From Enterovibrio norvegicus DSM 15893 (lineage in GTDB: Bacteria > Pseudomonadota > Gammaproteobacteria > Enterobacterales > Vibrionaceae): a stretch of 48,058 nucleotides of DNA. The notes beneath the pieces were generated by a model. It did no database searches. It was given only the letters and a program-made list of their open reading frames with translations, and was not told the origin of the DNA. The translations under genes and the position numbers were made by a program. The stretch lies in assembly GCF_900115495.1 (NCBI RefSeq), contig NZ_FOWR01000040.1, positions 1 to 48,058 on the forward strand, given 5' to 3'. Below, in pieces: positions 1 to 8,239 of this stretch. The stretch's first letter is position 1. Each line of letters begins with the position of its first letter.

Positions 1-2454
1 TACGGTGTCATTACGACGATAAGTGACAGAGCCTTCTGCTACGTCAATCGATAAGGTATCGCCAACCGCAATTGAGCCAAACGTACCTTTTGAACCACCA
101 CTTTCATAGATATATAGGGTGCTATTAATGAGATAGAACGCGTAATCAATGTCGGTATAACTTGCAGAGCTTTCAACATTGCCAAGCCCAATCATGTTGT
201 AGGTGCCGAGCGCATCAATCTTAAAGCTAAATCGGTAATTGTCGCTAAAACCATACGTGGAGATTCGGGCAGAGTTAGCTTGATAACCCCACGAACCGCC
301 ATTGGCAGAAAGCACATCGTCAGCAAATGTCGCGTTACCTGTTAACACAGGCCAATCCGTAATATCTGCTTGTGTACGAGATTCTAATTCATCGGCAAGG
401 CCATCGTTATCACGGTCGATATCTCCATTATCACCGACGCCATCGCCATCAGAATCGGTTGTTTCGTTTGGATCATTCGGGAAGGTGTCTGTGTTATCGC
501 CAACGCCATCGCCGTCAGAATCCGTGGTTTCTGTCGCGTCGAGTGGGAAGGCATCGTTAGCATCTTCAACGCCGTCATTATCGTCGTCGTTGTCAGTGTT
601 ATTACCTACGCCATCACCGTCGGTATCATACTGCTCTGATGGATCAAGTGGACGCCAGTCATCGCTATCCGAAACACCGTCGCCATCATCATCGGTATCT
701 GTGTTGTTGCCGATGCCATCGCCATCGGTGTCGACGGTTTCATTGGGATCTTTCGGGAAGGCATCGTCAACGTCGAGCACACCGTCATTGTCGTCATCGG
801 TATCAACATCATCGAGAATGCCATCGCCGTCGGTATCAAGAATCACAGACTCCACCAGGGTTTTCATGTCCACGATCGCGCCAGAACGCGTTAATCCCTG
901 CCAAGCGGCTACAGGGCGGGCGGTGTCCATGACGAGATTTTTGATTTCACGGAATGTCATAGTCGGGTCCATGGACCACGCAAGGGCGATGACGCCCGTC
1001 ATCACGGGTGTGGCTTGGGATGTCCCACTAAAGCCTGAATACCCACCGCTAGAGTTGACGGTGTTGAATTCTGTTGGAGCGGCGATATCCACACTTACCA
1101 CGCCGAAGTTTGAATAGCTGATTCGGCCTTCGCTGCGATTAGAGGCGGCGATACTCAGAATGTTGTCGTTGTCATACGACGCAGGATAAACAGGGCTGGA
1201 ATCAATATTGGAATTAAAGTTGTGAGAGGCAATCACCATCAAGTGGTCATCGTCTTGAATTTCAGTGATTAGATCTTTGAAAGCTTGGCTGTAATCCCCA
1301 CGAATTCCCCAACTGTGGTTCGAGATTTTCGAGCCTTTATCAGTGGCATAAGAGAGCGAAGCCATCGCATCAGACACGGCAGCAGCAAAACTGAGCGGTC
1401 CCCCCGTGTCCATTAGCTGACAGGTCCAGGCACTGCCGACGTAACCAATACTGTTATCACCGCGGCCACATATTGTACCTGCTACGGGTGTACCGTGACT
1501 GCCAAATACACGATTGGTTCGGCCATTAATGTCATCGACAATGCCATTGTTATCATCATCAACGCCGTTGCCTTCAATTTCGTCTGGATTCACCCAGAAG
1601 TTGCCTTGGAGATCGGGATGGCTACGTAAAATACCTTGGTCATAAACCGCGACAGGGCCAATGGCAGAGGCATCGGTAATGGTATCCCATGCTTCATAGG
1701 CGCGAATTTGGTTGAGCCACCAGGCGGTGCCGTTGCTTATGCCATCATTCGTTTCGTTGGGCGCGAGGGCCCATTCGATCAAATAATCAGGCTCTGCATA
1801 CGCAACAGCAGGGTGGGCATTCACCGTTTCGAGCGCTTCAAGAAACGACATGTCGTTGGGAATGGTGTACACGTGAACGCGACCTTGAGGGTCCGCCTCG
1901 TTAACGGGTCGATCGTGTATCAACCCGATATCTAATAAGGCTGTTTGGCTTACCGCGTTATCAAGAATTCGCACTGTCAACGCGTTGGGTACATGTTCCG
2001 ACGCTAGCATTCGCGCAAAGGTCGGTAAAAGGAGCGGATCGCGGTTTTTACTTAGGTGGTAATTTTCAAACTTTAGCCAACCCGGCGTGCGTGCCTGAGC
2101 CAAATGATCTTGCACTTGTTGGCGCCAGTAGGGGCTGTCAGGGTGACTCTTAATGGATTCAGACAACCAAAGACGTTCCGGATCTGTTGGAATTGGAACA
2201 CCGTTCCCCGCCAAGCTTTCCGAATAAGCCAGCACTGGAGGGGGAATGGGTTTCACGTTTTTGTGAGGCGCTAAATGGGGAGAAAATCGACCAGAAGACG
2301 AGGTGTCTTCGGCAGATGCTTGCTGGTTTTCTTGACCGCTGTTTGCGCTGAGATAAATCACGCTGCTTGTGAAGAGTGTACCGAGGATAAAAAGTGCGGC
2401 TTTTGTGTAAGGACCTTTTTTTTCACCATGATTTTTTTTATTTAATTCAGACAC
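1..2454 (-). CDS. Secreted S8 (subtilisin-like) serine protease with thrombospondin type-3 repeats, 3' end outside window
   Basis: The frame is open from a GTG at 2454 to base 1, so the C-terminus is missing. The GTG follows an in-frame TAG at 2458-2460 and has AAAGGG about 7 bases upstream. An N-terminal hydrophobic segment (about residues 18-36) is a signal or anchor. The S8 triad is visible: Asp272 (in VAVYDQGI), His320 (in GSHGTPVAG) and Ser479 (in GTSQATPVMTG), with the oxyanion Asn412 in ASHNFNSN. Residues of about 535-690 are Asp-rich DTDGDGVGDN-type repeats, known to bind calcium. The last visible stretch looks like a beta-sandwich, concanavalin-like domain. Family knowledge points to an extracellular protease stabilised by Ca2+. 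The first motif has DQG where DTG or DSG is usual. A Ser/Pro-rich frame on the other strand is an artefact of the repeats. Confidence 0.92.
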   Translation of the reverse strand, partial: MSELNKKNHGEKKGPYTKAALFILGTLFTSSVIYLSANSGQENQQASAEDTSSSGRFSPHLAPHKNVKPIPPPVLAYSESLAGNGVPIPTDPERLWLSESIKSHPDSPYWRQQVQDHLAQARTPGWLKFENYHLSKNRDPLLLPTFARMLASEHVPNALTVRILDNAVSQTALLDIGLIHDRPVNEADPQGRVHVYTIPNDMSFLEALETVNAHPAVAYAEPDYLIEWALAPNETNDGISNGTAWWLNQIRAYEAWDTITDASAIGPVAVYDQGILRSHPDLQGNFWVNPDEIEGNGVDDDNNGIVDDINGRTNRVFGSHGTPVAGTICGRGDNSIGYVGSAWTCQLMDTGGPLSFAAAVSDAMASLSYATDKGSKISNHSWGIRGDYSQAFKDLITEIQDDDHLMVIASHNFNSNIDSSPVYPASYDNDNILSIAASNRSEGRISYSNFGVVSVDIAAPTEFNTVNSSGGYSGFSGTSQATPVMTGVIALAWSMDPTMTFREIKNLVMDTARPVAAWQGLTRSGAIVDMKTLVESVILDTDGDGILDDVDTDDDNDGVLDVDDAFPKDPNETVDTDGDGIGNNTDTDDDGDGVSDSDDWRPLDPSEQYDTDGDGVGNNTDNDDDNDGVEDANDAFPLDATETTDSDGDGVGDNTDTFPNDPNETTDSDGDGVGDNGDIDRDNDGLADELESRTQADITDWPVLTGNATFADDVLSANGGSWGYQANSARISTYGFSDNYRFSFKIDALGTYNMIGLGNVESSASYTDIDYAFYLINSTLYIYESGGSKGTFGSIAVGDTLSIDVAEGSVTYRRNDTV

Positions 2455-2863
2455 AGGCTAACCCTTTTTATGATTGGTCACGTCCATCGCGAAACGTCTG
2501 GATGACGAGATTGGGGCACCGCGTGTTCGCTACCTTTGATACCTAATGTAAAGCTAATTGCAAAACAGATAACTGCAGATTCTTATATGTATATAAAAAG
2601 AGTAAGCGAAGGTTTGAAGGGAAATTTGTCACAGTTTTACGACGGTACTTATTCTTGCCATTGCTAATAAAGGGAAAATCAATTCACGTATAAAAGGCAT
2701 GATTTAATTGTGGTTTTTTTAGTGAGCTGACAAAAAGTACGATTTACAAGGCTCTCAGATAAAACAGAAGGTTTCTCTGAGTAATCCGCCTTTCTCCTCG
2801 AAGACAACAAAGGGGAGGTGTAAACTAACGCATTTCGTCAGCATTCCAGATAAGAGACGGCTA
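2455..2863. other. Divergent intergenic region between protease and helicase
   Basis: These 409 bases separate two genes read outward and must carry both promoters. The part near 2570-2640 is AT-rich. I found no ORF with a credible ribosome binding site, no RNA gene and no clear operator here. Confidence 0.5.
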
Positions 2864-4825
2864 ATGCACGCAAACGCTCAATATTTACAAACGCTCCAAC
2901 AGGTTTTTGGCTTCGACGGTTTACGCGGAGGTCAGCAGCAAGTTGTAGAGCAAGTGCTTGCAGGTCATTCTTCAGCCGCAATTTTCCCTACGGGTTCGGG
3001 CAAATCCCTGTGTTATCAGTTACCCGCACTGCATCTTCCTCACCTCACCTTGGTGATCTCGCCGTTGTTGGCGTTGATGAAAGACCAATTGGATTTTCTG
3101 AAAGGTAAAGGCATTGCAGCGGCATCTATTGATTCGTCCCTCACCTATGATGAATCGCGCGAGGTAATGCGCTCAGTAAAAGCGGGCGAAACGAAGATCC
3201 TGATGATTTCGGTGGAACGTCTGAAAAACGAGCGCTTTCGCCAGTTCATTTCATCAGTTCCCATTTCCCTGCTTGTTGTCGATGAAGCGCACTGTATCTC
3301 CGAGTGGGGACATAACTTCCGACCTGATTATTTAAAGCTTCCTGCGTATCGTACACAGCTCAATATTCCACAAGTTCTCTTGCTGACCGCGACTGCAACG
3401 CCGCAGGTCATTGACGATATGCGCACCAAGTTCTCTATTTCGCCTGAAGATGTCGTCGTCACGGGCTTTTATCGAAGTAACTTGGATTTGAATGTGTTGC
3501 CGTGTAAGGAAGAAGAAAAGCTTTCCGTACTGAGTCATGTTGTTCAGCAAGCGCCTAAAGACCAACCCACCATTGTGTATGTCACCCTCCAGCAAACCGC
3601 GGAACACGTGGCGGCAAACTTAAGTGCGCAAGGCATTCCTGCGAAGGCGTACCATGCCGGTATGGCGAGTGAAGATCGTCAACGAATCCAAAATGGGTTT
3701 ATGCGTGGAGACATCAACTGCATCGTTGCAACGATTGCATTTGGCATGGGGGTGGACAAAGCCGATATCCGCGCTGTCATCCACTACGACTTGCCAAAGT
3801 CGATTGAGAATTACAGCCAAGAAATCGGACGGGCTGGGCGCGATGGGCAAGCATCAGTGTGTTCAGTCCTCGCTAACCGAGAATCTGTCAGTGTGTTAGA
3901 GAACTTTGTGTATGGCGACACGCCAGATCTCAACGCCATTCGTGCCGTGATTGACGAGATTGGTGCGACGCCAAGCGGCAACGCATGGGAAGTGATGCTG
4001 AATAGGCTCTCGAGAGAATGTAACGTTCGTCAGCTGCCGCTTAAAACCCTTCTGGTTTACCTTGAGCTTGCGGGCATTATCGAACCTCAATTTAGTTATT
4101 TCGCCGATTATCGCTTCAAGATGTCTGTTTCCGTTGATCATGTTCTGAGCCAATTTGACGGCGAGAGAAGACAATTTGTGGATGCGGTTTTCCGTGCCTC
4201 ACCAAAATCACGCACCTGGCATACCGTTGACTTTGAGGCGCTGTGGCAGGGCTATCAAGCCGATAGACAGCGCACAGTGACAGCACTCGACTATTTTGCG
4301 GCCAAAGGCTGGATTGAACTTGAAAGCAAGCAAATGACGGATGTGTTCCGTGTGCTTGAACTCGGTGCTTGCCAAGGTGATAGCGCACATCTCCTTAGCC
4401 AAGAGATCCACCAACTGTTCTTGTCCAAGGAAGAAACAGAAATCAACCGTGTCCATGCGATGTTGTCTTTGTTTGAAACCAACACGTGTTTAAGTCATCG
4501 ATTGGCGAGTTACTTTGCGGATGAACATGCGCCAGCGCAATGCGGGCACTGTTCAGTGTGCCGTGGCAACGTAGCAGTGCTTCCGCATGCCAATGTTCAA
4601 GGTGAAATTGATTTAGCACTTTTACAGCGTGTGATCAAACCCCTGGTTGAAGCAGCAGCGAAAGAAGGCCTAGTGGTATCAGTAGAAGCAATGACGCGAT
4701 TCCTCTGCGGTATTGCTACACCGCTCACTGGGCGATTAAGAGCCGGCAAAATGGAAGGGTTTGGGAAGTTTGCGAAATACCCCTTTGATGAGGTGCAAAC
4801 GAAGGTTCGGTCTGTTGGTGAGTGA
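2864..4825 (+). CDS. RecQ-family ATP-dependent DNA helicase, variant domain order
   Basis: The product is a 653-residue superfamily 2 DNA helicase. It shows the Walker A FPTGSGKS (Lys47), the DEAH box (Asp140 in VVDEAHCISEWGHNFRPDY), motif III TATAT, and motif VI EIGRAGRDG, all typical of RecQ. The cysteines C542-x17-C560-x2-C563-x2-C566 fit the RecQ zinc-binding pattern. In E. coli RecQ this cluster directly follows the helicase core, near residues 380-403. Here it lies about 200 residues past the core, and no HRDC domain is recognisable in the remaining 85 residues. This suggests a RecQ paralogue rather than the housekeeping enzyme, which usually has about 610 residues. The ATG at 2864 follows AAGAGACGG, an acceptable ribosome binding site. 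The gene stands alone. Confidence 0.9.
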   Translation: MHANAQYLQTLQQVFGFDGLRGGQQQVVEQVLAGHSSAAIFPTGSGKSLCYQLPALHLPHLTLVISPLLALMKDQLDFLKGKGIAAASIDSSLTYDESREVMRSVKAGETKILMISVERLKNERFRQFISSVPISLLVVDEAHCISEWGHNFRPDYLKLPAYRTQLNIPQVLLLTATATPQVIDDMRTKFSISPEDVVVTGFYRSNLDLNVLPCKEEEKLSVLSHVVQQAPKDQPTIVYVTLQQTAEHVAANLSAQGIPAKAYHAGMASEDRQRIQNGFMRGDINCIVATIAFGMGVDKADIRAVIHYDLPKSIENYSQEIGRAGRDGQASVCSVLANRESVSVLENFVYGDTPDLNAIRAVIDEIGATPSGNAWEVMLNRLSRECNVRQLPLKTLLVYLELAGIIEPQFSYFADYRFKMSVSVDHVLSQFDGERRQFVDAVFRASPKSRTWHTVDFEALWQGYQADRQRTVTALDYFAAKGWIELESKQMTDVFRVLELGACQGDSAHLLSQEIHQLFLSKEETEINRVHAMLSLFETNTCLSHRLASYFADEHAPAQCGHCSVCRGNVAVLPHANVQGEIDLALLQRVIKPLVEAAAKEGLVVSVEAMTRFLCGIATPLTGRLRAGKMEGFGKFAKYPFDEVQTKVRSVGE

Positions 4826-4843
4826 CGACGTTTTTCTTCTTAT

Positions 4844-4870
4844 CCAAGTCGCAATCGTATTGCGACTTGG
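4844..4870 (+). terminator. Perfect 12-bp hairpin after the helicase gene
   Basis: CCAAGTCGCAAT at 4844-4855 pairs perfectly with ATTGCGACTTGG at 4859-4870 around a CGT loop, 19 bases past the helicase stop. There is no T-run after it on either strand, so it is not a classical intrinsic terminator. It may protect the 3' end or aid factor-dependent termination. Confidence 0.5.
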
Positions 4871-5458
4871 AGTCTGCTCAACGCACAATCTCATGGTTAT
4901 ATATGCCTAGCTAAAAATACAAATAGTTAGGGTGTGCTAATGTTTCAATTGACGAAATTACATTCAATTTAAGGCTAATTGTTAGCTGAGATTATTTTAT
5001 CTTAAAGTGATGTTGTCGTTGCATATCCAAGAATTCCCCTCACCAAACACCGCTTACGAATGTCGTAGAAAGTACCAAGTATTTTCTATATTTATTAGTG
5101 TCTAACGCACTATGTTTATTTAAAGTGTCATGAATCTCTTAATCAATTCAAAGAGGGTTAAAATCACACATTTATCTCATTTGAATAGAGTGCGTATTTG
5201 TATTGAATTTTATGTTTCATGAATGAGATGTGGCGATGATTTAATGGATGCTTTATTGAATAGGGTATAGCGGGAAATAGTATAGGAGTATGCTTGAAGG
5301 TAGATGGTCATGAATTGACTATTTTTAATTTAAACAATGGAATGAGTGAGTTTTTTTCGTTATTTCCCCTTTGTTGAATGTCAACCCCGCCAACAACATC
5401 AACGCACAATTAAGGCAGCAATGCGGCATCTGTTTCAATATAGACGTTTCTAAGCGGT

Positions 5459-5487
5459 TTGACGCTGATAAAACCCCTTGATAACCT
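5459..5487 (+). promoter_or_regulatory. Possible sigma-70 promoter of the ACP operon
   Basis: TTGACG at 5459-5464 is followed after 17 bases by TAACCT at 5482-5487. The -35 match is good and the -10 match is weak. An overlapping TTGATA at 5478 is an alternative -35. Confidence 0.3.
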
Positions 5488-5508
5488 TTTTACAAAGAAA
5501 AAATACAC

Positions 5509-5528
5509 ACAAGTACAACGATACTTGT
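5509..5528. promoter_or_regulatory. Dyad ACAAGTA-N6-TACTTGT, candidate operator
   Basis: A perfect inverted repeat with 7-base arms at 5509-5515 and 5522-5528 lies just downstream of the possible promoter and 31 bases before the ACP start. Its position suits a repressor or autoregulator site. No regulator gene lies in the cluster. Confidence 0.4.
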
Positions 5529-5559
5529 TCAATTAATTCATGAGCTTGGTGGTAATAAT

Positions 5560-5847
5560 ATGAGTAATTCTATAGGAAATTCAAAATATTTAACGGACTC
5601 GCTAATATCTGAGATCATGAGTCGCTTAGAGTCGGAGTCAGAAACTGCGATTGCAGCGAAGGATATTTTACCCACGATGTCATTGCGTGAGGATCTAGGA
5701 ATGGACTCTATGCAGGCTGTGTCGCTTACCCTAGACCTAGAAGACTCTTTGTCTATTTCTATAGATGATGAAGACTTAATTAAACTCGACACTGTCAGTG
5801 ACCTTTTGAACATTATTGAATCCAAGCTAAGTCAAAAAAATGGATAG
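5560..5847 (+). CDS. Acyl carrier protein
   Basis: The 95-residue acidic protein carries the phosphopantetheine attachment motif GMDSMQAV, with Ser50 as the modified residue. It is a dedicated carrier distinct from the housekeeping AcpP, which sits in the fab operon and is shorter. Family knowledge says it would hold growing acyl chains as thioesters in the cytoplasm. It is the first gene of a six- or seven-gene operon and overlaps the next start by 8 bases, so the two are probably translationally coupled. The ribosome binding site is weak (GGTGG about 8 bases before ATG). Confidence 0.9.
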   Translation: MSNSIGNSKYLTDSLISEIMSRLESESETAIAAKDILPTMSLREDLGMDSMQAVSLTLDLEDSLSISIDDEDLIKLDTVSDLLNIIESKLSQKNG

Positions 5848-7090
5848 TCGTAGACGTGTAGTGATCACCGGTGTGGGTGTCGTTTCTTCAATAGGCAATG
5901 ACTTTGACACGCTGACGGAATCTTTAAAGCTTGGTCGCAGTGGTATTCGTGCGGTCAAATCATGGTCTGAGTTTGGGTTAACGAGCCGTGTTGCGGGCTT
6001 GATTGATCTCGACGAGGCTAAAATACAGTCTGCGAACATCCCACTAAAACTCCGCAGAGCGATGCCGACCTCTACGCTTTATTGCAGTGTTGCTGCAAGT
6101 GATGCTATTTCGGCTTCTCGCTTAACCCCTGAAGAACTCGCTGACCCTCGAACTGCTTGCCTTGTTGGCAGCGGTGTGGCGGATGTTGGTGTGATACACA
6201 AAGAAGGGGCGAGGTATTACGCAGGGAATGTGCGAAGAACTGAACCCTATACTGTGCTCAAGTCCATGAGCAGCACGGCGAGTGCCATCCTCACTAAGCT
6301 CTTTGGCATCACAGGGCGCAGCTATTCGATCTCGTCTGCGTGTGCGACGGGTGCGCACAACATTGGGCACGCTTACGAACTGATCCGTGATGGGGTGATT
6401 GACCGCGCCGTAACGGGTGGCTGTGAGGAGGTGAATGAGTTGATCGTTGCGTCTTTTCAAGCATTGAGAATGGCCCTTTCTACAGGGTTTAACGACACAC
6501 CTGAAAGCGCATCGCGCCCCTATGATACTGATAGAGATGGGTTTGTGATTAGCGGTGGGGCGGGTGTACTTGTATTGGAATCCCTTGATTCAGCGTTAGC
6601 GCGTAACGCGCCCATTTATGCAGAAATTGTAGGTTATGCCGCCAATTCAGACCCTTATGACTTAGTTCTACCACAAGCCGATGGCGGTACATTTGTTGAT
6701 TGTATTGCCAGTTCATTAGACGACGCGGGTATTTCCCCTGTCGATATTGATGCCATTAACACGCATGGAACAGGGACTGTCGCGGGCGATGTGGCCGAAG
6801 TGAATGGTCTACGCAGGGCGTTTGGTAACAATGTTCCAAGGTTCTCGTCGACAAAATCAATGACAGGGCATGCGATCGGTGCAGTCGGGGCCATTGAGTT
6901 GATCGCTTGCATTGCGATGCTGAAAGAGGGCTTTATCGCCCCTTCTATCAATATCGATAATCTCGATCCTCTTTTTGCTGATGCCCCTATCGTTCGAGAA
7001 ACCACAGAGGCTGATTTGAAGACAATGCTGTCTTTGAACTTTGGTTTCGGTGGAACGAACGCAGCGACGATCCTGAGAAAAATGGACTGA
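5840..7090 (+). CDS. Beta-ketoacyl-ACP synthase (KAS II/FabF-like)
   Basis: This 416-residue thiolase-fold condensing enzyme extends acyl chains by decarboxylative condensation with malonyl-ACP. The Cys-His-His triad is intact: Cys168 in SSACATGAHN, His309 in NTHGTGT and His344 in STKSMTGHAIGA. The C-terminal GFGGTNA motif is also present, and length fits the family. Because it has the catalytic Cys, it is not a chain-length-factor-type inactive partner. Its start lies inside the end of the ACP gene, so the two proteins are probably made together. No ketoreductase or enoyl reductase accompanies it, so those steps would have to come from primary fatty acid synthesis. Confidence 0.93.
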   Translation: MDSRRRVVITGVGVVSSIGNDFDTLTESLKLGRSGIRAVKSWSEFGLTSRVAGLIDLDEAKIQSANIPLKLRRAMPTSTLYCSVAASDAISASRLTPEELADPRTACLVGSGVADVGVIHKEGARYYAGNVRRTEPYTVLKSMSSTASAILTKLFGITGRSYSISSACATGAHNIGHAYELIRDGVIDRAVTGGCEEVNELIVASFQALRMALSTGFNDTPESASRPYDTDRDGFVISGGAGVLVLESLDSALARNAPIYAEIVGYAANSDPYDLVLPQADGGTFVDCIASSLDDAGISPVDIDAINTHGTGTVAGDVAEVNGLRRAFGNNVPRFSSTKSMTGHAIGAVGAIELIACIAMLKEGFIAPSINIDNLDPLFADAPIVRETTEADLKTMLSLNFGFGGTNAATILRKMD

Positions 7091-7113
7091 CACTTTGGAA
7101 TCTGTGACTGGCG

Positions 7114-7626
7114 ATGATGAATAGACGTTTTATTGATGGGTTGAGGGGGCCGCAAGGCCACCTACAAAAAGAGGCTATTCGCGCGATCTTATCGTACGGC
7201 GATGCCTTTTTGTTTGTGGACTCCGTGAGCCATTTGACTGATTCGGATATCGTCGCGCAATACCACATCCCCGAATCGTCTGAACTGATTGATGCACACT
7301 TCAAACATGCCCGCATGATGCCGGGTGTTCTAATGGGCGAAGCATTAGCACAAGCCGGTATTGTGTTAGTGCATTACCGAAGTGAGTTTGAAGAAGAGAC
7401 AGATGTGATTGCGAGTACCGTCAACCAAATGCGGTTTAAGTCTCCCGCATTGCCCGGAGATACCTTAGAAGCACGCGTCAGCATAAAGGCGATCAATCGT
7501 CTTGGGGCGAGGCTCACTGGGCATTCCTACGTCAATGATCGCGAGGTATTGTCTGCCACGTTTGATCTCACGTTTATAAAGCGAAAGAACCTTATTGAAC
7601 ATATCTCTCAACACGTCACGCGTTGA
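7114..7626 (+). CDS. FabZ/FabA-like hot-dog 3-hydroxyacyl-ACP dehydratase
   Basis: The 170-residue protein aligns by motif with FabZ: YGDAFLFVDSV near residue 28 corresponds to the family's PFLLVDRV, and AHFKHARMMPGVLMGEALAQAG corresponds to GHFPGxPxxPGVLxxEAMAQ. The family's catalytic His and Glu are both kept (His62, Glu76). It would dehydrate 3-hydroxyacyl-ACP to the 2-enoyl form. It begins 24 bases after the synthase. An ATG at 7117 is an alternative start. A thioesterase or other hot-dog role is less likely given the catalytic pair. Confidence 0.85.
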   Translation: MMNRRFIDGLRGPQGHLQKEAIRAILSYGDAFLFVDSVSHLTDSDIVAQYHIPESSELIDAHFKHARMMPGVLMGEALAQAGIVLVHYRSEFEEETDVIASTVNQMRFKSPALPGDTLEARVSIKAINRLGARLTGHSYVNDREVLSATFDLTFIKRKNLIEHISQHVTR

Positions 7627-7670
7627 GAGCAGGCGTATCCTATTTATTCGCCCAATCATCAAATTGCTGC

Positions 7671-7790
7671 ATGCCTATACAAGGTGAATTCGAGTACATG
7701 GAAGTCGTTTGGGTAAACTTCAACTGTCGTGTGATAGACATTTTGGACGTTGTTTCATCATGCGTTAAACAATATGAGTGGGGATTTTAG
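7671..7790 (+). CDS. Small ORF, 39 residues, overlapping the first GNAT gene
   Basis: An ATG at 7671 opens a 39-codon frame ending in TAG at 7788-7790. The last base of the stop is the first base of the likely GTG start of the next gene (TAGTG), a classic coupling arrangement. The product starts MPIQGEFEYM and ends QYEWGF. It is acidic, has two Cys, and has an alternating hydrophobic centre (VIDILDVV). No strong ribosome binding site precedes 7671; an in-frame ATG at 7698 (30 residues) is possible, with AAGGTG 12 bases upstream. I do not recognise it. It could be a second peptide substrate, a small partner protein or only a coupling leader. Confidence 0.45.
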   Translation: MPIQGEFEYMEVVWVNFNCRVIDILDVVSSCVKQYEWGF

Positions 7791-8239
7791 TGTCCTTTAG
7801 ATTAGCAACGGTAAATGACTTTATTGATGTAACGCCATCTCGTTTTAGGTGCTCGAGTTATAAAAATTCAGCATATCCTCTTGGTTGTTCAATGTCAGAA
7901 CTTGATTCAGCGTTGGGAGAGGGGGACTTTGCTTTTTTTAATGAAACGATCAACGTGGGATTTATCAGAATAAAAGCCATGTTTCATGGCATCGCCTATC
8001 TTGATTTCCATTTGCTCAGTGGCATGGCCGACAAAGAAGTGCAGTCTGTGTTGAGCTGGCTATCTGAACACTACGATATCGGAAAATATTACCTGCAGTT
8101 ACTTCCCCATGAACAGCTGGAGCTAGATTGCTTAACGCGTTTAGGTTTCACCGAAGAAGCGCGTTTAAGAGATCAGTTGTTTGTTGAAGGGACATATTGC
8201 GACTTAATCATGATGGGAAGTGAGGATAAACGTGTTTGA
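7790..8239 (+). CDS. GNAT-family N-acyltransferase (first of two)
   Basis: The product of about 149 residues has the C-terminal GNAT signature, where LGFTEEARLRDQLFVEGTYCDLIMMG matches the common GF-x-x-E-x-x-R ... G-x-x-x-D-x-x-x-M pattern. GTG at 7790 is chosen because GGGGA lies 5 bases upstream and the protein then starts MSFRLATVNDF like many GNATs. A GTG at 7778 would add four residues. GNATs transfer acyl groups from acyl-CoA or acyl-ACP to amines. Next to a dedicated ACP and synthase, an acyl-ACP donor is likely by inference. A Lys side chain or N-terminus of the small peptide encoded at 14473-14574 is a plausible acceptor. Confidence 0.75.
   Translation: MSFRLATVNDFIDVTPSRFRCSSYKNSAYPLGCSMSELDSALGEGDFAFFNETINVGFIRIKAMFHGIAYLDFHLLSGMADKEVQSVLSWLSEHYDIGKYYLQLLPHEQLELDCLTRLGFTEEARLRDQLFVEGTYCDLIMMGSEDKRV

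Larger units (their letters stand above)
4871..5559. other. AT-rich intergenic region upstream of the acyl-carrier-protein operon
   Basis: This stretch of about 690 bases is clearly more AT-rich than its flanks. Only ORFs of about 10 codons without convincing ribosome binding sites were seen. The last 100 bases hold a possible promoter and a dyad, listed separately. The composition fits acquired or H-NS-bound DNA, which is inference. Confidence 0.5.

Noticed and set aside
302-1117. Ser/Pro-rich 271-codon plus-strand frame
   Set aside because: It is the exact antisense of the Asp/Gly-rich calcium repeats of the S8 protease and has no ribosome binding site; low-complexity repeats create it.
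6122-7161. Minus-strand frames of 112 and 168 codons opposite the ketosynthase gene
   Set aside because: They oppose a gene with intact catalytic motifs and show no protein-family features.
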